64,000 nucleotides of DNA, from positions 1-64,000 of the forward strand of contig NZ_BEWC01000006.1 in the NCBI RefSeq assembly GCF_003112575.1, written 5' to 3'. This DNA comes from Streptomyces ardesiacus. Its GTDB lineage: Bacteria > Actinomycetota > Actinomycetes > Streptomycetales > Streptomycetaceae. How positions within the stretch are numbered: position 1 is the stretch's first letter; each line of letters begins with the position of its first letter. Below, piece by piece: positions 41,488 through 50,976 of the stretch. Position numbers and translations under genes: made by a program. Below the pieces are notes generated by a model, which saw only the letters and a program-made list of their open reading frames with translations, was not told the DNA's origin and made no database searches.

Positions 41488-43092
41488 TCACTCGCCCGGC
41501 CGTACGAAGACGGTCCGGCCGCCCACCACGGTCCGCAGGCAGACCGGCAGGTCCCGGCCGGGGGCCAGGTCGGGCAGGCCGGGCGTGCCCGAGCGCGGGT
41601 CGGTCGACCAGCGCGCCACCCGGTCGTCCGGGGCCTGGACCACGAGGTCGCCGGTACGCCACACGGCGTAGTCCGCGGGCGCGCCCGGCACCAGGACGCC
41701 CGCGTCGTCGCGGCCGATCGCCCGCCAGCCGCCGCGCGTGTGCGCCGTGAACGCGGCGCGGACGGAGACGCGGTGCTCCGGGGTCCGGTGGAAGGCGGCG
41801 GCGCGGACGGTGCCCCAGGGGTCGAGGGGGGTGACCGGGCTGTCGGAGCCGAAGGCGAGCGGTACACCGGCGCGCAGCAGGGCCGCGTAGGGGTTGAGCG
41901 TGCGGGCCCGCTCCGCGCCCAGGCGCTGGGCGTACATGCCGTCCTCGCCGCCCCAGAGCGCGTCGAAGGCGGGCTGGACGGAGGCGGTCAGACCCAGTTC
42001 GGCGAAGGCCGCGACGGTCTCCGGGGTGAGCATCTCGGCGTGCTCGATCCGGTGCCGGGCGGCGCGGACGCGGGCGAGGCCCACCTTCTCGGCGGCGGCG
42101 CGCACTCCCTCCACGACGGCGGTCACGGCGGCGTCCCCGATGGCGTGGAAGCCCGCCTGGAGGCCGGCCTCGGTGCAGGCGACGACGTGGGCGGCCACCG
42201 CGGCGGCGTCCAGGTGGGCGGTGCCGGTGTGTCCGGCGTCGGCGTAGGGCTGGTGCAGGCAGGCGGTGTGCGAGCCGAGGGAGCCGTCGACGAAGAGGTC
42301 GCCGGCGGCGCCGACGGCGCCCAGTTCCCGCGCCTTGTCGACGTCCTGCTCGGCCCAGTAGCCGATCACCCGCGGACCCGGTTCCCCGGCCGACAGGCGC
42401 AGCAGGCCGGTGAGGTCGTCCTCGGAGGAGACCTCCGGGCCTGCGCATTCGTGAACGGTTCCGATGCCGAGGGAGGCGGCGTGCGCGAGGGCGGCGCGCT
42501 GGGCCTCGGCGCGCTGGGCCGGGGTGACGGCCCCGAGGGCGGCGGCGCGTACGGCGTGGTGGGCGTCGCCGGTGAGCGGTGCGTCGCCCCGCGGGAGGTC
42601 GCCGGGCGTCAGGTCGAGCAGCGCGGTGGTGACGACGGCCGAGTGGACGTCGATGCGGCTGAGGTAGAGGGGACGGCCGCCGGTGGCCGCGTCCAGTTCG
42701 GCGCGGGCCGGGGGCCGCCCGTCGGGCCAGCGGGCGGTGTCCCAGCCGTGGCCGAGGAGCACCCGGTCGTCCGGGCGGGCGGCGGCGAAGTCCCGTACGA
42801 GGGCCAGGGCGGCCTCGCGGGTGGGTGCGCCACTCAGGTCGAGGCCGGTGAGCGCGAGGCCCGTGGCGGTGGTGTGCACGTGTGCGTCGGTGAACGCCGG
42901 GGTGACGAGGGCGCCGTCCAGGTCGATCACCTCGTCGACCCCGTCCGCGAAGGCGTCCGCGGCGCCCTCCGAGCCGACCCAGGCGACCTGGCCGCGCTCG
43001 ACGACCATGGCCGTCGCGAAGGGGTCGGCGGGACTGTGGACCTCGCCGCGGCGCAGCAGGACGGTCGAGGACGGGGTGGTGGACTCACTCAT
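41488..43092 (-). CDS. Amidohydrolase family 3 (YtcJ-like) metal-dependent hydrolase
   Basis: A 534-residue cytoplasmic hydrolase. The metal-binding HxH motif is DAHVHTT (H71 and H73), inside the segment VTPAFTDAHVHTTATGLAL. Later metal and catalytic contacts fit RHRIEHAEML, the barrel His of GFHAIGDAAV and FGSDSPVTPLDPWGT. The N-terminal small beta domain (VLLRRGEVHSPADPF) and the late GWRAIGRDDAGVLVPGAPADYAVW are typical of this group. The substrate cannot be read from the sequence. ATG 43092; the longer frame upstream overlaps the regulator gene in another phase. The Lrp/AsnC gene just upstream on the same strand might regulate it. Confidence 0.9.
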   Translation of the reverse strand: MSESTTPSSTVLLRRGEVHSPADPFATAMVVERGQVAWVGSEGAADAFADGVDEVIDLDGALVTPAFTDAHVHTTATGLALTGLDLSGAPTREAALALVRDFAAARPDDRVLLGHGWDTARWPDGRPPARAELDAATGGRPLYLSRIDVHSAVVTTALLDLTPGDLPRGDAPLTGDAHHAVRAAALGAVTPAQRAEAQRAALAHAASLGIGTVHECAGPEVSSEDDLTGLLRLSAGEPGPRVIGYWAEQDVDKARELGAVGAAGDLFVDGSLGSHTACLHQPYADAGHTGTAHLDAAAVAAHVVACTEAGLQAGFHAIGDAAVTAVVEGVRAAAEKVGLARVRAARHRIEHAEMLTPETVAAFAELGLTASVQPAFDALWGGEDGMYAQRLGAERARTLNPYAALLRAGVPLAFGSDSPVTPLDPWGTVRAAAFHRTPEHRVSVRAAFTAHTRGGWRAIGRDDAGVLVPGAPADYAVWRTGDLVVQAPDDRVARWSTDPRSGTPGLPDLAPGRDLPVCLRTVVGGRTVFVRPGE

Positions 43093-43181
43093 GGGCACCA
43101 GTCTCGCCCCTGGCGGGCCGCGTCCGGCAGTCGGGGCGGCCGGGGAGCCGGGCGGGGCCCGGTGCCTTCTCGCGTCGCCGG

Positions 43182-43622
43182 TCAGATCCGCGGCGGCCGG
43201 GCCTCGTACGGGGTCGACAGGACCACGGTCGTACGGGTGGAGACGCCGGCGAGGGAGCGGACGCGCGCGAGCAGTTCCTCCAGCTCGTGCGGGGTGGCCA
43301 CCCGGACCTTGAGGATGTAGTTCTCGTCGCCCGCGACGCTGTGGCAGGCCTCGATCTCGGGGACGCCGGCGAGGCGGTCCGCGATGTCGTCGGGGGCGCT
43401 GGGGTCGAACGGTTTGACCGAGATGAAGGCGGTCATGGGCAGCCCGACGGCCTCCGGGTCGACCTCGGCCGCGTAACCGCGGATGACGCCACGCTGTTCC
43501 AGCCGCCGCACCCGCTGGTGCACGGCCGACGTGGACAGGCCCGTGGCCTTGCCCAGGTCGGTGTAGCTCATCCGCCCGTCCTTGACCAGCAGCCGCACGA
43601 TCTGTCGGTCCAGCTCCTCCAT
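43182..43622 (-). CDS. Lrp/AsnC-family transcriptional regulator
   Basis: A 146-residue regulator with an N-terminal helix-turn-helix (residues about 2-60; SYTDLGKATGLSTSAVHQRVRRLEQRGVI) and a C-terminal RAM domain (MTAFISVKPF, GVPEIEACHSVAGDENYILKVRV) that oligomerises and binds amino acids. ATG 43622 gives MEELDRQIVRLL, the standard start of the family. It lies 89 bases upstream of the amidohydrolase gene on the same strand and is divergent from a small cysteine-containing gene with 266 bases between. Target genes are unknown. Confidence 0.94.
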   Translation of the reverse strand: MEELDRQIVRLLVKDGRMSYTDLGKATGLSTSAVHQRVRRLEQRGVIRGYAAEVDPEAVGLPMTAFISVKPFDPSAPDDIADRLAGVPEIEACHSVAGDENYILKVRVATPHELEELLARVRSLAGVSTRTTVVLSTPYEARPPRI

Positions 43623-43888
43623 GGCGCAAGAACCTACCGTGCGGTTGATCTCCTCCGATAGCCGAACGGCCCAGGTCATGCCCCGTTCGTGATGTGACGG
43701 GGTGCCGGGCGGCGGGCGGGCGGGGACAAACCCGCCGCACGGGGCACCTGCGAGCGACATGTGACGAAGACCACACTGGTTGAACGTTCTCCGTAATGTT
43801 CTCGTGATTACCCCGGTGGGGGGACGGGAAGTGCTTGCTGTGGTCGAGGCCGCAGTGCCGTCACGGCCCAGCCCGAGGGGGAGAACCC

Positions 43889-44326
43889 ATGCAGAGTCTT
43901 AAGCGCCCTGGTCGTACCACGTCCAAGCGGCAGCAGCCGGTCGTCCAGCCCGTATCGGAGGGCGTCGAACCGGACGCCTTCGACGACGAGGAACTCGACG
44001 CCTACGACACCTTCGAGATGTACCGGGTGATCTGCCCGGACTGCGCGCAGCCCATCGCGCTGCTGGCGGACGAGGAAACGCTGCCGGAGCACGCGCTGTG
44101 CGCCTCGCCGTGGAACCCGTTCGGGCTCACGGTCTGCGACGGCACCGGCCGCCGGGCCACCGAGGCGCGCCCGGCGGACGAGTCGTTCCGGCCCCACGAG
44201 CAGGACACCGCCCTGCTGTTGACGCTCCCCCGGGGCCTCGACTGGCGGACCCAGCCCTTCTCCCACGTCGGCGGCCCGGGCTCGCGCCCGATGCGGGTGC
44301 CGACGATGCGCCGCGAAGCGGCCTGA
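43889..44326 (+). CDS. Hypothetical protein with zinc-ribbon-like cysteines
   Basis: A 145-residue acidic protein of unknown function. After a basic start, an acidic stretch (DAFDDEELDAYDTFEMY) precedes a cysteine pair VICPDCAQPI and further cysteines at HALCASP and VCDGTG, which together may form a zinc site. There is no signal peptide or membrane segment. AGGGGGAGAACCC in front of ATG 43889 is a strong ribosome site. A 12-pair hairpin follows the stop. It appears to be a Streptomyces-type conserved gene standing alone. Confidence 0.82.
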   Translation: MQSLKRPGRTTSKRQQPVVQPVSEGVEPDAFDDEELDAYDTFEMYRVICPDCAQPIALLADEETLPEHALCASPWNPFGLTVCDGTGRRATEARPADESFRPHEQDTALLLTLPRGLDWRTQPFSHVGGPGSRPMRVPTMRREAA

Positions 44327-44341
44327 GGCAGCGGTACCGGG

Positions 44342-44374
44342 CCGCGTCACGGTGTCCGTGGAACCGTGACGCGG
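44342..44374. terminator. Hairpin terminator
   Basis: Arms 44342-44353 and 44363-44374 pair perfectly over 12 positions around a nine-base loop, 15 bases after the stop of the zinc-ribbon-like gene. No T tract follows. Confidence 0.65.
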
Positions 44375-44496
44375 GCAGCGGTACGACGGCCCGTGGGGCC
44401 GCCTCCGGCGCCTGGTGCCGGTCCGTGGACACCGGCGAACTCACGCTCGATTGCGTCCGGCGGTGACCTGCCCGCGCCGCGCCGCGTTGCCCGGGT

Positions 44497-44811
44497 ATGA
44501 CCCCCACGTACTCGTCGACCGGGAGTCGGCGCCGCGTGTTCGTACCGGTACCCGCGGGGCCGGTTCCCCCGGCTCCGCAGATCCCGGACCCGCCGATCTA
44601 CCGCGAGCTGATGCGGACCTGGGCCGACGGCGGCCGGACCCTGCCGGGACGCCACGACCCGGAGTGGGTCAGGCTCGCGGAACCGCCGCGCGGACTCGGC
44701 GACTTCGCCACGGGTGGCTTCTTCACCACCGGCGACCTCCGGGTCGGCGGCGACCTCACCGTCGCCGCCGGTCTCAGCGCTCCTCGGGACCCGCGAGGTG
44801 ACGGGCGATGA
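44497..44811 (+). CDS. Hypothetical small protein (104 residues)
   Basis: Unknown protein with a Pro-rich first third (VPVPAGPVPPAPQIPDPPIY) followed by RELMRTWADGGRTLPGRHDPEWVRL and a Gly-rich tail with DLRVGGDLTVAAGL. Codon use is streptomycete-like. The ribosome site is weak. Its last 38 bases overlap the 3' end of the convergent acyl-CoA dehydrogenase gene, which is unusual in this window and leaves some doubt that the full frame is coding. Confidence 0.55.
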   Translation: MTPTYSSTGSRRRVFVPVPAGPVPPAPQIPDPPIYRELMRTWADGGRTLPGRHDPEWVRLAEPPRGLGDFATGGFFTTGDLRVGGDLTVAAGLSAPRDPRGDGR

Positions 44812-45946
44812 CCATCCGCTGGATCTGGTTGGTGCCCTCGACGATCTGCAGCACCTTGGCCTCGCGCATGTAGCGCTCGGCCGGGAAGTCGGCGGTGTAG
44901 CCGTACCCGCCGAGGAGCTGCACGGCGTCGGTGGTGACGCGCATCGCCGTGTCGGTGCAGTGCAGCTTGGCCATGGCGGCCTGCTTGGCGAACGGCAGCC
45001 CGGCGTCGCGCAGCCGGGCCGCCGTCAGGTACAGGGCGCGGCCGGCCTCGATCTGCGTCGCCATGTCGGCGAGCATGAAGCGCAGCCCCTGGAAGTCGAC
45101 GATCGGCTTGCCGAACTGCCGGCGCCCGGCCGCGTAGGACACCGCCTCGTCCAGCGCCGCCTGGGCCACACCGATCGCGCAGGCGGCGATGCCGAGCCGG
45201 CCGGAGTCGAGCGCGGACAGCGCGATCGCGAAGCCCTGCCCCTCGTCGCCGATGCGCCGGGCGTCGGGCACCCGCACCCCGTCGAGGTGGACCTGCGCGG
45301 TGGGCGAGCCCTTGAGGCCCATCTTCTTCTCCGGCGCCGCGGCGCTCAGGCCGTCGGCGTCGCCGGGGACCAGGAAGGCGGTGATGCCGCGCGGCCCCTC
45401 CTCGCCCGTGCGTGCCATGACGGTGTAGAAGTCGGCGATGCCGCCGTGCGTGATCCACGCCTTGGTGCCGGTGATCACCCAGTCGTCGCCGTCACGCACG
45501 GCCTTGGTGCGCAGCGAGGCGGCATCGGAGCCGGAGGCGGGTTCGGAGAGGCAGTAGGCACCGAGCAGACCGCCGCCGAGCATCGCGGGCAGGTACTCGG
45601 CCTGCTGCTCCTTGGTGCCGTAGGCGGCCGGCGCGTAGGAGGCGAGTGTGTGCACGCTGACGCCGAGGCCGACGGTGAGCCGGGCCGCGGCCAGCTCCTC
45701 CAGGACCTGGAGGTAGACCTCGTACGGCTGCTCGCCGCCGCCGAACTCGGCGTCGTAGGGAAGCCCGAGGAGGCCGGAGTCGGACAGGAGGGAGAAGACC
45801 TCGCGCGGGAAGCGTCCGGCGCCCTCCTCCTGGGCCGCGCCGGGGACGATCTCACGCTGCGCGATGTCGCGGACGAGCGAGATCAGGTCCCGAGCCTCGT
45901 CCGTGGGCAGTTGCCGGTCCACCGGCTGCGGGGCGCGGTCGGACAT
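44774..45946 (-). CDS. Acyl-CoA dehydrogenase
   Basis: FAD-dependent enzyme that introduces the alpha-beta double bond into acyl-CoA. The 390-residue protein has the three-domain family layout: helical N-terminus, a beta domain with signature GAYCLSEPASGSDAAS and WITHGGIADFY, and the C-terminal helical domain with QLLGGYGYTADFPAERYMREAKV. The catalytic base is E370 in IVEGTNQIQR, the position used by short- and medium-chain enzymes. Arg and Asp contacts (GRRQFGKPIVDFQ) are present. ATG 45946 has GGAGGAG at 8 bases, better than an upstream ATG. It is divergent from the first chitinase gene; no other beta-oxidation gene lies beside it. Confidence 0.94.
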   Translation of the reverse strand: MSDRAPQPVDRQLPTDEARDLISLVRDIAQREIVPGAAQEEGAGRFPREVFSLLSDSGLLGLPYDAEFGGGEQPYEVYLQVLEELAAARLTVGLGVSVHTLASYAPAAYGTKEQQAEYLPAMLGGGLLGAYCLSEPASGSDAASLRTKAVRDGDDWVITGTKAWITHGGIADFYTVMARTGEEGPRGITAFLVPGDADGLSAAAPEKKMGLKGSPTAQVHLDGVRVPDARRIGDEGQGFAIALSALDSGRLGIAACAIGVAQAALDEAVSYAAGRRQFGKPIVDFQGLRFMLADMATQIEAGRALYLTAARLRDAGLPFAKQAAMAKLHCTDTAMRVTTDAVQLLGGYGYTADFPAERYMREAKVLQIVEGTNQIQRMVIARHLAGPEER

Positions 45947-46197
45947 GTCGACGCTCTCCTCCCTGTCGGGCACATCGGCGGGCGTGAGCCTGGGGTGGAG
46001 GCGGCTCCGCCGGGTCGTTCGGACCTGGCCGATCTTCGCGCTTCCGGGTCGCGGAAGCGCCTGACCAGCGGCTGTGCGCTGTGAGTATGCCCGATCGGGG
46101 GCACGGAGTCACCAGTTAACGACCGCTTACTCGAAGAAATCGGGAAATCGCCCGCGCCGGGCCGCGAGGGCGCGCATCGCGGGTCCGGGATCCCGAG

Positions 46198-46240
46198 ATT
46201 GGTCCGCACCATTGACGCACTGGTCTAGTCCTCCTACGGT
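46198..46240 (+). promoter_or_regulatory. Chitinase promoter with two DasR/chitin-type operators
   Basis: TTGACG (46212-46217) and TACGGT (46235-46240) are 17 bases apart. Between them lies ACTGGTCTAGTCCTC (46219-46233), matching the left and centre of the DasR consensus, and just upstream the related repeat ATTGGTCCGCACCATT (46198-46213) touches the -35. Paired 12-base repeats like these are known in streptomycete chitinase promoters and mediate chitin induction and glucose repression. Confidence 0.85.
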
Positions 46241-46314
46241 GATCGAACCGAACGCCTTAACGCGTTCATGCCAATCGGCGCGCGTTCCCTCTTCCCCCCA
46301 CGAGGAGACACCCG

Positions 46315-47580
<1,266 letters not shown>

Positions 47581-47587
47581 ACCGTCC

Positions 47588-47650
47588 GGCGCACACGGGG
47601 GGCGGAGGGGCGGAGACCGGCTCGGGTCTCCACCCCTCCGTCCGTGCGCC
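47588..47650. terminator. Long imperfect hairpin terminator
   Basis: GGCGCAC (47588-47594) pairs with GTGCGCC (47644-47650), and the inner GGAGGGG and GGAGACC stretches pair with GGTCTCC and CCCCTCC with small mismatches. It fills the 71-base space between the convergent chitinase and TetR genes and can act both ways. Confidence 0.7.
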
Positions 47651-47651
47651 G

Positions 47652-48314
47652 TCAGGCGTCGTCGCGGCGCGCCGGGGCCGGGGCCGGGTAGGCGGGGTCC
47701 AGTTCCTCGATGGCGCGCAGCGTGCCGCCCAGCGACTTCACGAGCAGTTCGCACATGGTCGCGCGGGCCAGCTCCGGGCGGCCGATCCAGTCCAGGGTGG
47801 CGCCCTCGACGCTGCACACCCAGGCGAGCAGGCCCATCCGGGCCAGGGGCCCGATGTCCGAACGCCCGTACGCTCCTTCGGCGATGGTGACGACGATCGC
47901 CTCGCGCACCCCGTCCCGGATGGCGTGCACCTCGGCGTCGAAGCCGACGCCGCCGCTGACGATGGTGCGGTAGGCGGCCTGGTTGTGCTCGGCGTAGCGC
48001 AGATAGCCGTCGATGGTGCGCTGGACGCGGTCCACCTGCGGCAGTTCGTGGCCGCGCGCCGCGGTGGTGACGAGGTCGGCGACGGAGTCCTCGACGATCG
48101 CCAGGTAGTAGCCCCGCTTGGACTGGAAGTAGTAGTAGATCAGCCCCTTGGCGACATGCGCCTGGCGGGCGATGTCGTCCATCGAGAGCGCGTCGTACGA
48201 CGTGTCGGCGAACAACTTCCGCCCGATGGCGATGAGTTCGGCGCGGCGTGCCGCCGAGCGCTCGGTGCCGCGCGCCCGGGGACGGGCGTCGGCACGCTGT
48301 TGACTGATATTCAA
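47652..48314 (-). CDS. TetR-family transcriptional regulator
   Basis: A 220-residue repressor-type protein. The N-terminal helix-turn-helix includes SMDDIARQAHVAKGLIYYYFQSKRGYYLAI (about residues 42-72); the C-terminal ligand domain (YRTIVSGGVGFDAEVHAI, WVCSVEGATLDWIGRPELARATM) resembles regulators of lipid metabolism or efflux, but the ligand is unknown. The frame starts at a TTG (48314) with AGGG at six bases; no ATG or GTG is better placed. A TTGA-N7-TCAA interrupted palindrome covers the start codon and could be an autoregulatory site. The gene converges on the chitinase gene; a regulatory link between them is not evident. Confidence 0.88.
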   Translation of the reverse strand: MNISQQRADARPRARGTERSAARRAELIAIGRKLFADTSYDALSMDDIARQAHVAKGLIYYYFQSKRGYYLAIVEDSVADLVTTAARGHELPQVDRVQRTIDGYLRYAEHNQAAYRTIVSGGVGFDAEVHAIRDGVREAIVVTIAEGAYGRSDIGPLARMGLLAWVCSVEGATLDWIGRPELARATMCELLVKSLGGTLRAIEELDPAYPAPAPARRDDA

Positions 48315-48438
48315 TTTCGACCCTGGTCTCCAACGGGCGGCGGGACATCCGCAGTATGGCAGGTCGGGTCGTGGGGCAGGTCACACGCGGGTCACGTCAC
48401 GGACGGCCCGGGTCACGCCGCAGGAGCCCCGGGGCACG

Positions 48439-48579
48439 TCACAGGAGGCCCAGCCGGACCACGAGCATCGCGACCACGACGACGAGGGTCCAGCCCATGA
48501 CGTGTTCGAGGATCTTCGGGCCGTCGGTCTTGGGCCCGCCGGTACGGGCCCGGGCGGCGGCTGCGGTGTGTGCGGTCAT
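48439..48579 (-). CDS. Small single-span membrane protein (46 residues)
   Basis: The frame encodes a 46-residue protein with a basic, Gly/Lys-rich N-terminus (ARARTGGPKTDGPKILEHVM) and one membrane segment at the C-terminus (GWTLVVVVAMLVVRLGLL). GCGAGAAG lies 3 to 10 bases before ATG 48579. Codon third positions are nearly all G or C as expected for a real gene. It lies between the TetR gene and the C39-like gene on the same strand. The function is unknown; the orientation suggests a cytoplasmic N-terminus. Confidence 0.75.
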   Translation of the reverse strand: MTAHTAAAARARTGGPKTDGPKILEHVMGWTLVVVVAMLVVRLGLL

Positions 48580-48690
48580 GGCTTCTCGCTGGTCTCGGGC
48601 TTCGGCTGCGGCGGACGTCCCCGCTCACGGTGTCCACTCTGCCACCGTGAGCGGTTTGTGCGGCCGAGAGCTTGGTCACAGCGGAACCGG

Positions 48691-50085
48691 TCAGCGCACG
48701 CCCACCGCCGCGAGCGCCGTGCGCTGGCGCGGGCTCGGGTGGGCCGGGAAGTAGAGGTAGCAGACGCCGCCGGTGCCGGAGACGACCTTGCCACTGGCGT
48801 TGTACCGCTTCGTCCGGAGCCAGATGTTCTCCCACTCCCGCCGCTTGTAGACACGGCGCACGGCGTCGTTGTCGTCCGAGGCCGGGTCGTTGGCGATCAC
48901 GTCGCCGTCGGCGGTGAAGCCGATCACGGTCATCAGGTGGCCCGAGGTGCCGTACCCGGCCCCGGTCAGCTCCTGTGCCAGGAACGACTGGGACGTGATC
49001 GCCGGGATGCCGGCCGCGATCAGCGTCTCCAGGTCCGTGAGGGACCCGAGGCGGGTGACCACGCCCTGGAGGCCCTTGAACGTGGCGGCGTAGGCGGCGT
49101 TGAAGGGCCAGTTGCCGCAGCCCTCGTACTGGTTGTCGTACGTGTACCGGGCGGCGTGGCAGATCTGCGGGTCGGCGTAGGAGGGGTCCACCCAGGCGAG
49201 TTGCTCCTCCGTGAGACGGCCGCCCCAGTACTCGATGATCATTTGCGAGGAGGTGGGGCTGCACCAGGCCTCGCCGCCGTTGTCGTACTCCGGGTACTGG
49301 CCCTTGTGGATCTCCTGCGAGTAGCGCGGGACGCGCAGTTCCCCGGCGTGGCGCGGGGTGGAGGCCGGGACGGTGAAGCGGTCGGGGACGTCGGAGCCCA
49401 TCGCACCGAGCCGCCAGACGGTGGGCGTGGTGCGCGTGCCGGGCCGGCGGTGGAGGGTGAGCCGGAGCCGGTAGGAGACCAGGCGCAGGCCGGTGGAGGC
49501 GTCGTCGATGGAGAAGGTGTCGGTCCAGACACTGCTCCTGCCGTCGCTCTGGTCGTCGACCGAGGTCCGCCTGATGTCCTGCTCGCCGTCACCGGCCGTC
49601 CAGCGCCCCAGCACGTACCAGGGGGTGGCCGTGCCGTCGGTGTAGGTGCCCTCGAGTTCGACCTGGATCCAGGTGCCGGCCGGCGTGTGCGCGTTCCAGG
49701 AGGCGATGACCTCCGTCGCGGGCACCGGGAGCCGGTGCACGGGCGAGGTCCAGGCCGCGTACTCCCAGGCGGCGGTGGTGCCGGTGTGCGGGTCGGTGTA
49801 GTCGGTGGTGCCGGCCGGGGTGCCGATCACCACCCCGGGGCGGGCACCCGCGACGGCGCGGGCCCCCTTCGCGGTCCCGCTGCGCCAGTCCTTGAACGTG
49901 GTCCAGGCGTGGTAGTCGACCGCTCGCGGGGCGGTGGCGCGGTCGGGGTCCGCGCCGTCGCGGGTGCCGGTGCCCGCGGCGGGCGCGGCCTGGGCGGCGG
50001 CCGGGATCGCGCCGCCCGCCGCCGCGGCTGCGGCGACGGCCGCGGCCAGGAGGGCTCTGCGGGAGGGCTGTTCGACTCTGCTCAT
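48691..50085 (-). CDS. Tat-exported papain-like C39-family protein
   Basis: A 464-residue exported protein. The N-terminus has a twin-arginine signal (PSRRALLAAAVAAAA) with cleavage near AAQAAP. A beta-rich region of about 200 residues precedes a C39-like cysteine peptidase domain: C275 in EAWCSPTSSQMI, H383 in TSGHLMTVIGF and an Asn/Asp in VIANDPAS form the likely catalytic set. Such domains occur in peptidases and in proteins of the peptidase_C39_2 type with unproven activity. ATG 50085 follows GGGGGTC; the longer frame upstream is unlikely. It is divergent from the small kinase gene, with a 14-base perfect palindrome between them. Confidence 0.9.
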   Translation of the reverse strand: MSRVEQPSRRALLAAAVAAAAAAGGAIPAAAQAAPAAGTGTRDGADPDRATAPRAVDYHAWTTFKDWRSGTAKGARAVAGARPGVVIGTPAGTTDYTDPHTGTTAAWEYAAWTSPVHRLPVPATEVIASWNAHTPAGTWIQVELEGTYTDGTATPWYVLGRWTAGDGEQDIRRTSVDDQSDGRSSVWTDTFSIDDASTGLRLVSYRLRLTLHRRPGTRTTPTVWRLGAMGSDVPDRFTVPASTPRHAGELRVPRYSQEIHKGQYPEYDNGGEAWCSPTSSQMIIEYWGGRLTEEQLAWVDPSYADPQICHAARYTYDNQYEGCGNWPFNAAYAATFKGLQGVVTRLGSLTDLETLIAAGIPAITSQSFLAQELTGAGYGTSGHLMTVIGFTADGDVIANDPASDDNDAVRRVYKRREWENIWLRTKRYNASGKVVSGTGGVCYLYFPAHPSPRQRTALAAVGVR

Positions 50086-50197
50086 GGGCGGGAGACCCCC
50101 AGGTGTGTCCGGGTCGGGCGGGTCCGTCGTTGCACGGTCGTGCGCCAACTATGGCCGCGGGCGGCCGGTCCTGCCAGCACTTCCACGCACGCCACGC

Positions 50198-50211
50198 CAC
50201 CAATATTGGTG
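50198..50211. repeat. 14-base perfect palindrome in a divergent spacer
   Basis: CACCAATATTGGTG reads the same on both strands. It is centred between the C39-like gene (113 bases to its start) and the kinase gene. AT-centred palindromes of this size usually bind a dimeric regulator. No known consensus was recognised. Confidence 0.55.
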
Positions 50212-50321
50212 TCGACCAGTGACTAGAGTGCGAGTGACCGCGTCCGTCCCTCCCACTCACAGGAACCGTCATCCTCGACCTGGCAGCCCGGCTCCGCCGG
50301 CTTCCCCCCTCCTGCGGGCCC

Positions 50322-50891
50322 GTGCGCCTGATCGGCGTCGACGGGCACGCCGGGTCCGGCAAGTCCACCTTCGCCGGGAGGCTGGCGGACGGGCTGGACG
50401 GTGCGCCGGTGCTGCACCTCGACGACATCGCCTGTCACGACGAGCTGTTCGACTGGACCGCGCGCCTGTTCGCCCAGGTGATCGAGCCCCTGCGGCGCGG
50501 GGAGACCGCGCACCCCACGCCGTATGACTGGCGGACCCGGCGGTTCGGGCCGCCGCGCCCGCTGCCGCCCGCTCCGGTGGTCCTCGTGGAGGGGGTCGGC
50601 GCGGGCCGCTCGGCGCTGCGCCCGCACCTGGCCGGGCTGTTCTGGATGGACCTGCCCCCCGAGCAGGCGTGGGCGCGCGGGCGGGCGCGCGACGGAGCGG
50701 AGCAGCGGGCGTTCTGGGACGGGTGGATCCCGGCCGAGCGCCGGCACTTCGCCGAGGACCCCTCGCGCCCCTTCGCGCACCTTCTGGTGCGACAGCGGGA
50801 ACAGGGGTACGAGGTGCTGCCGGGACCCGCGGGAAAGGGCACCGGAGCCCACTTTCTCACGCAGCGTGACGGGCCGTCGGCGATGTGTTGA
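50322..50891 (+). CDS. Uridine kinase-like P-loop kinase
   Basis: A P-loop protein of the uridine kinase/phosphoribulokinase type; from GTG 50322 it has 189 residues. Walker A is GVDGHAGSGKST at the very start, followed by VLHLDDIACHDELFDW and VVLVEGVGAGRSAL as expected for these kinases. The substrate, nucleoside or other small molecule, is not certain. The start is doubtful: in-frame coding-like sequence (LDLAARLRRLPPS) extends about 15 codons upstream to near an AGGAA ribosome site at 50261-50265, but only ATC, CTC or CTG codons are available there. The GTG at 50322 has no clear ribosome site and leaves almost no N-terminal strand before the P-loop. Confidence 0.82.
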   Translation: MRLIGVDGHAGSGKSTFAGRLADGLDGAPVLHLDDIACHDELFDWTARLFAQVIEPLRRGETAHPTPYDWRTRRFGPPRPLPPAPVVLVEGVGAGRSALRPHLAGLFWMDLPPEQAWARGRARDGAEQRAFWDGWIPAERRHFAEDPSRPFAHLLVRQREQGYEVLPGPAGKGTGAHFLTQRDGPSAMC

Positions 50892-50940
50892 ACTCGTGAA
50901 GATCAGCTCTCGGCAACCCGCCGACGTGCCCCAACTTCGC

Positions 50941-50970
50941 TTGACCCAGGGGCCGTACAGGTCTTACGTT
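50941..50970 (+). promoter_or_regulatory. Promoter of a candidate small RNA
   Basis: TTGACC (50941-50946) and TACGTT (50965-50970) are 18 bases apart, one of the best vegetative promoter matches in the window. It lies 50 bases after the kinase stop with no gene start close behind; a terminator follows about 70 bases after the expected start. Confidence 0.65.
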
Positions 50971-50976
50971 CTGAAT

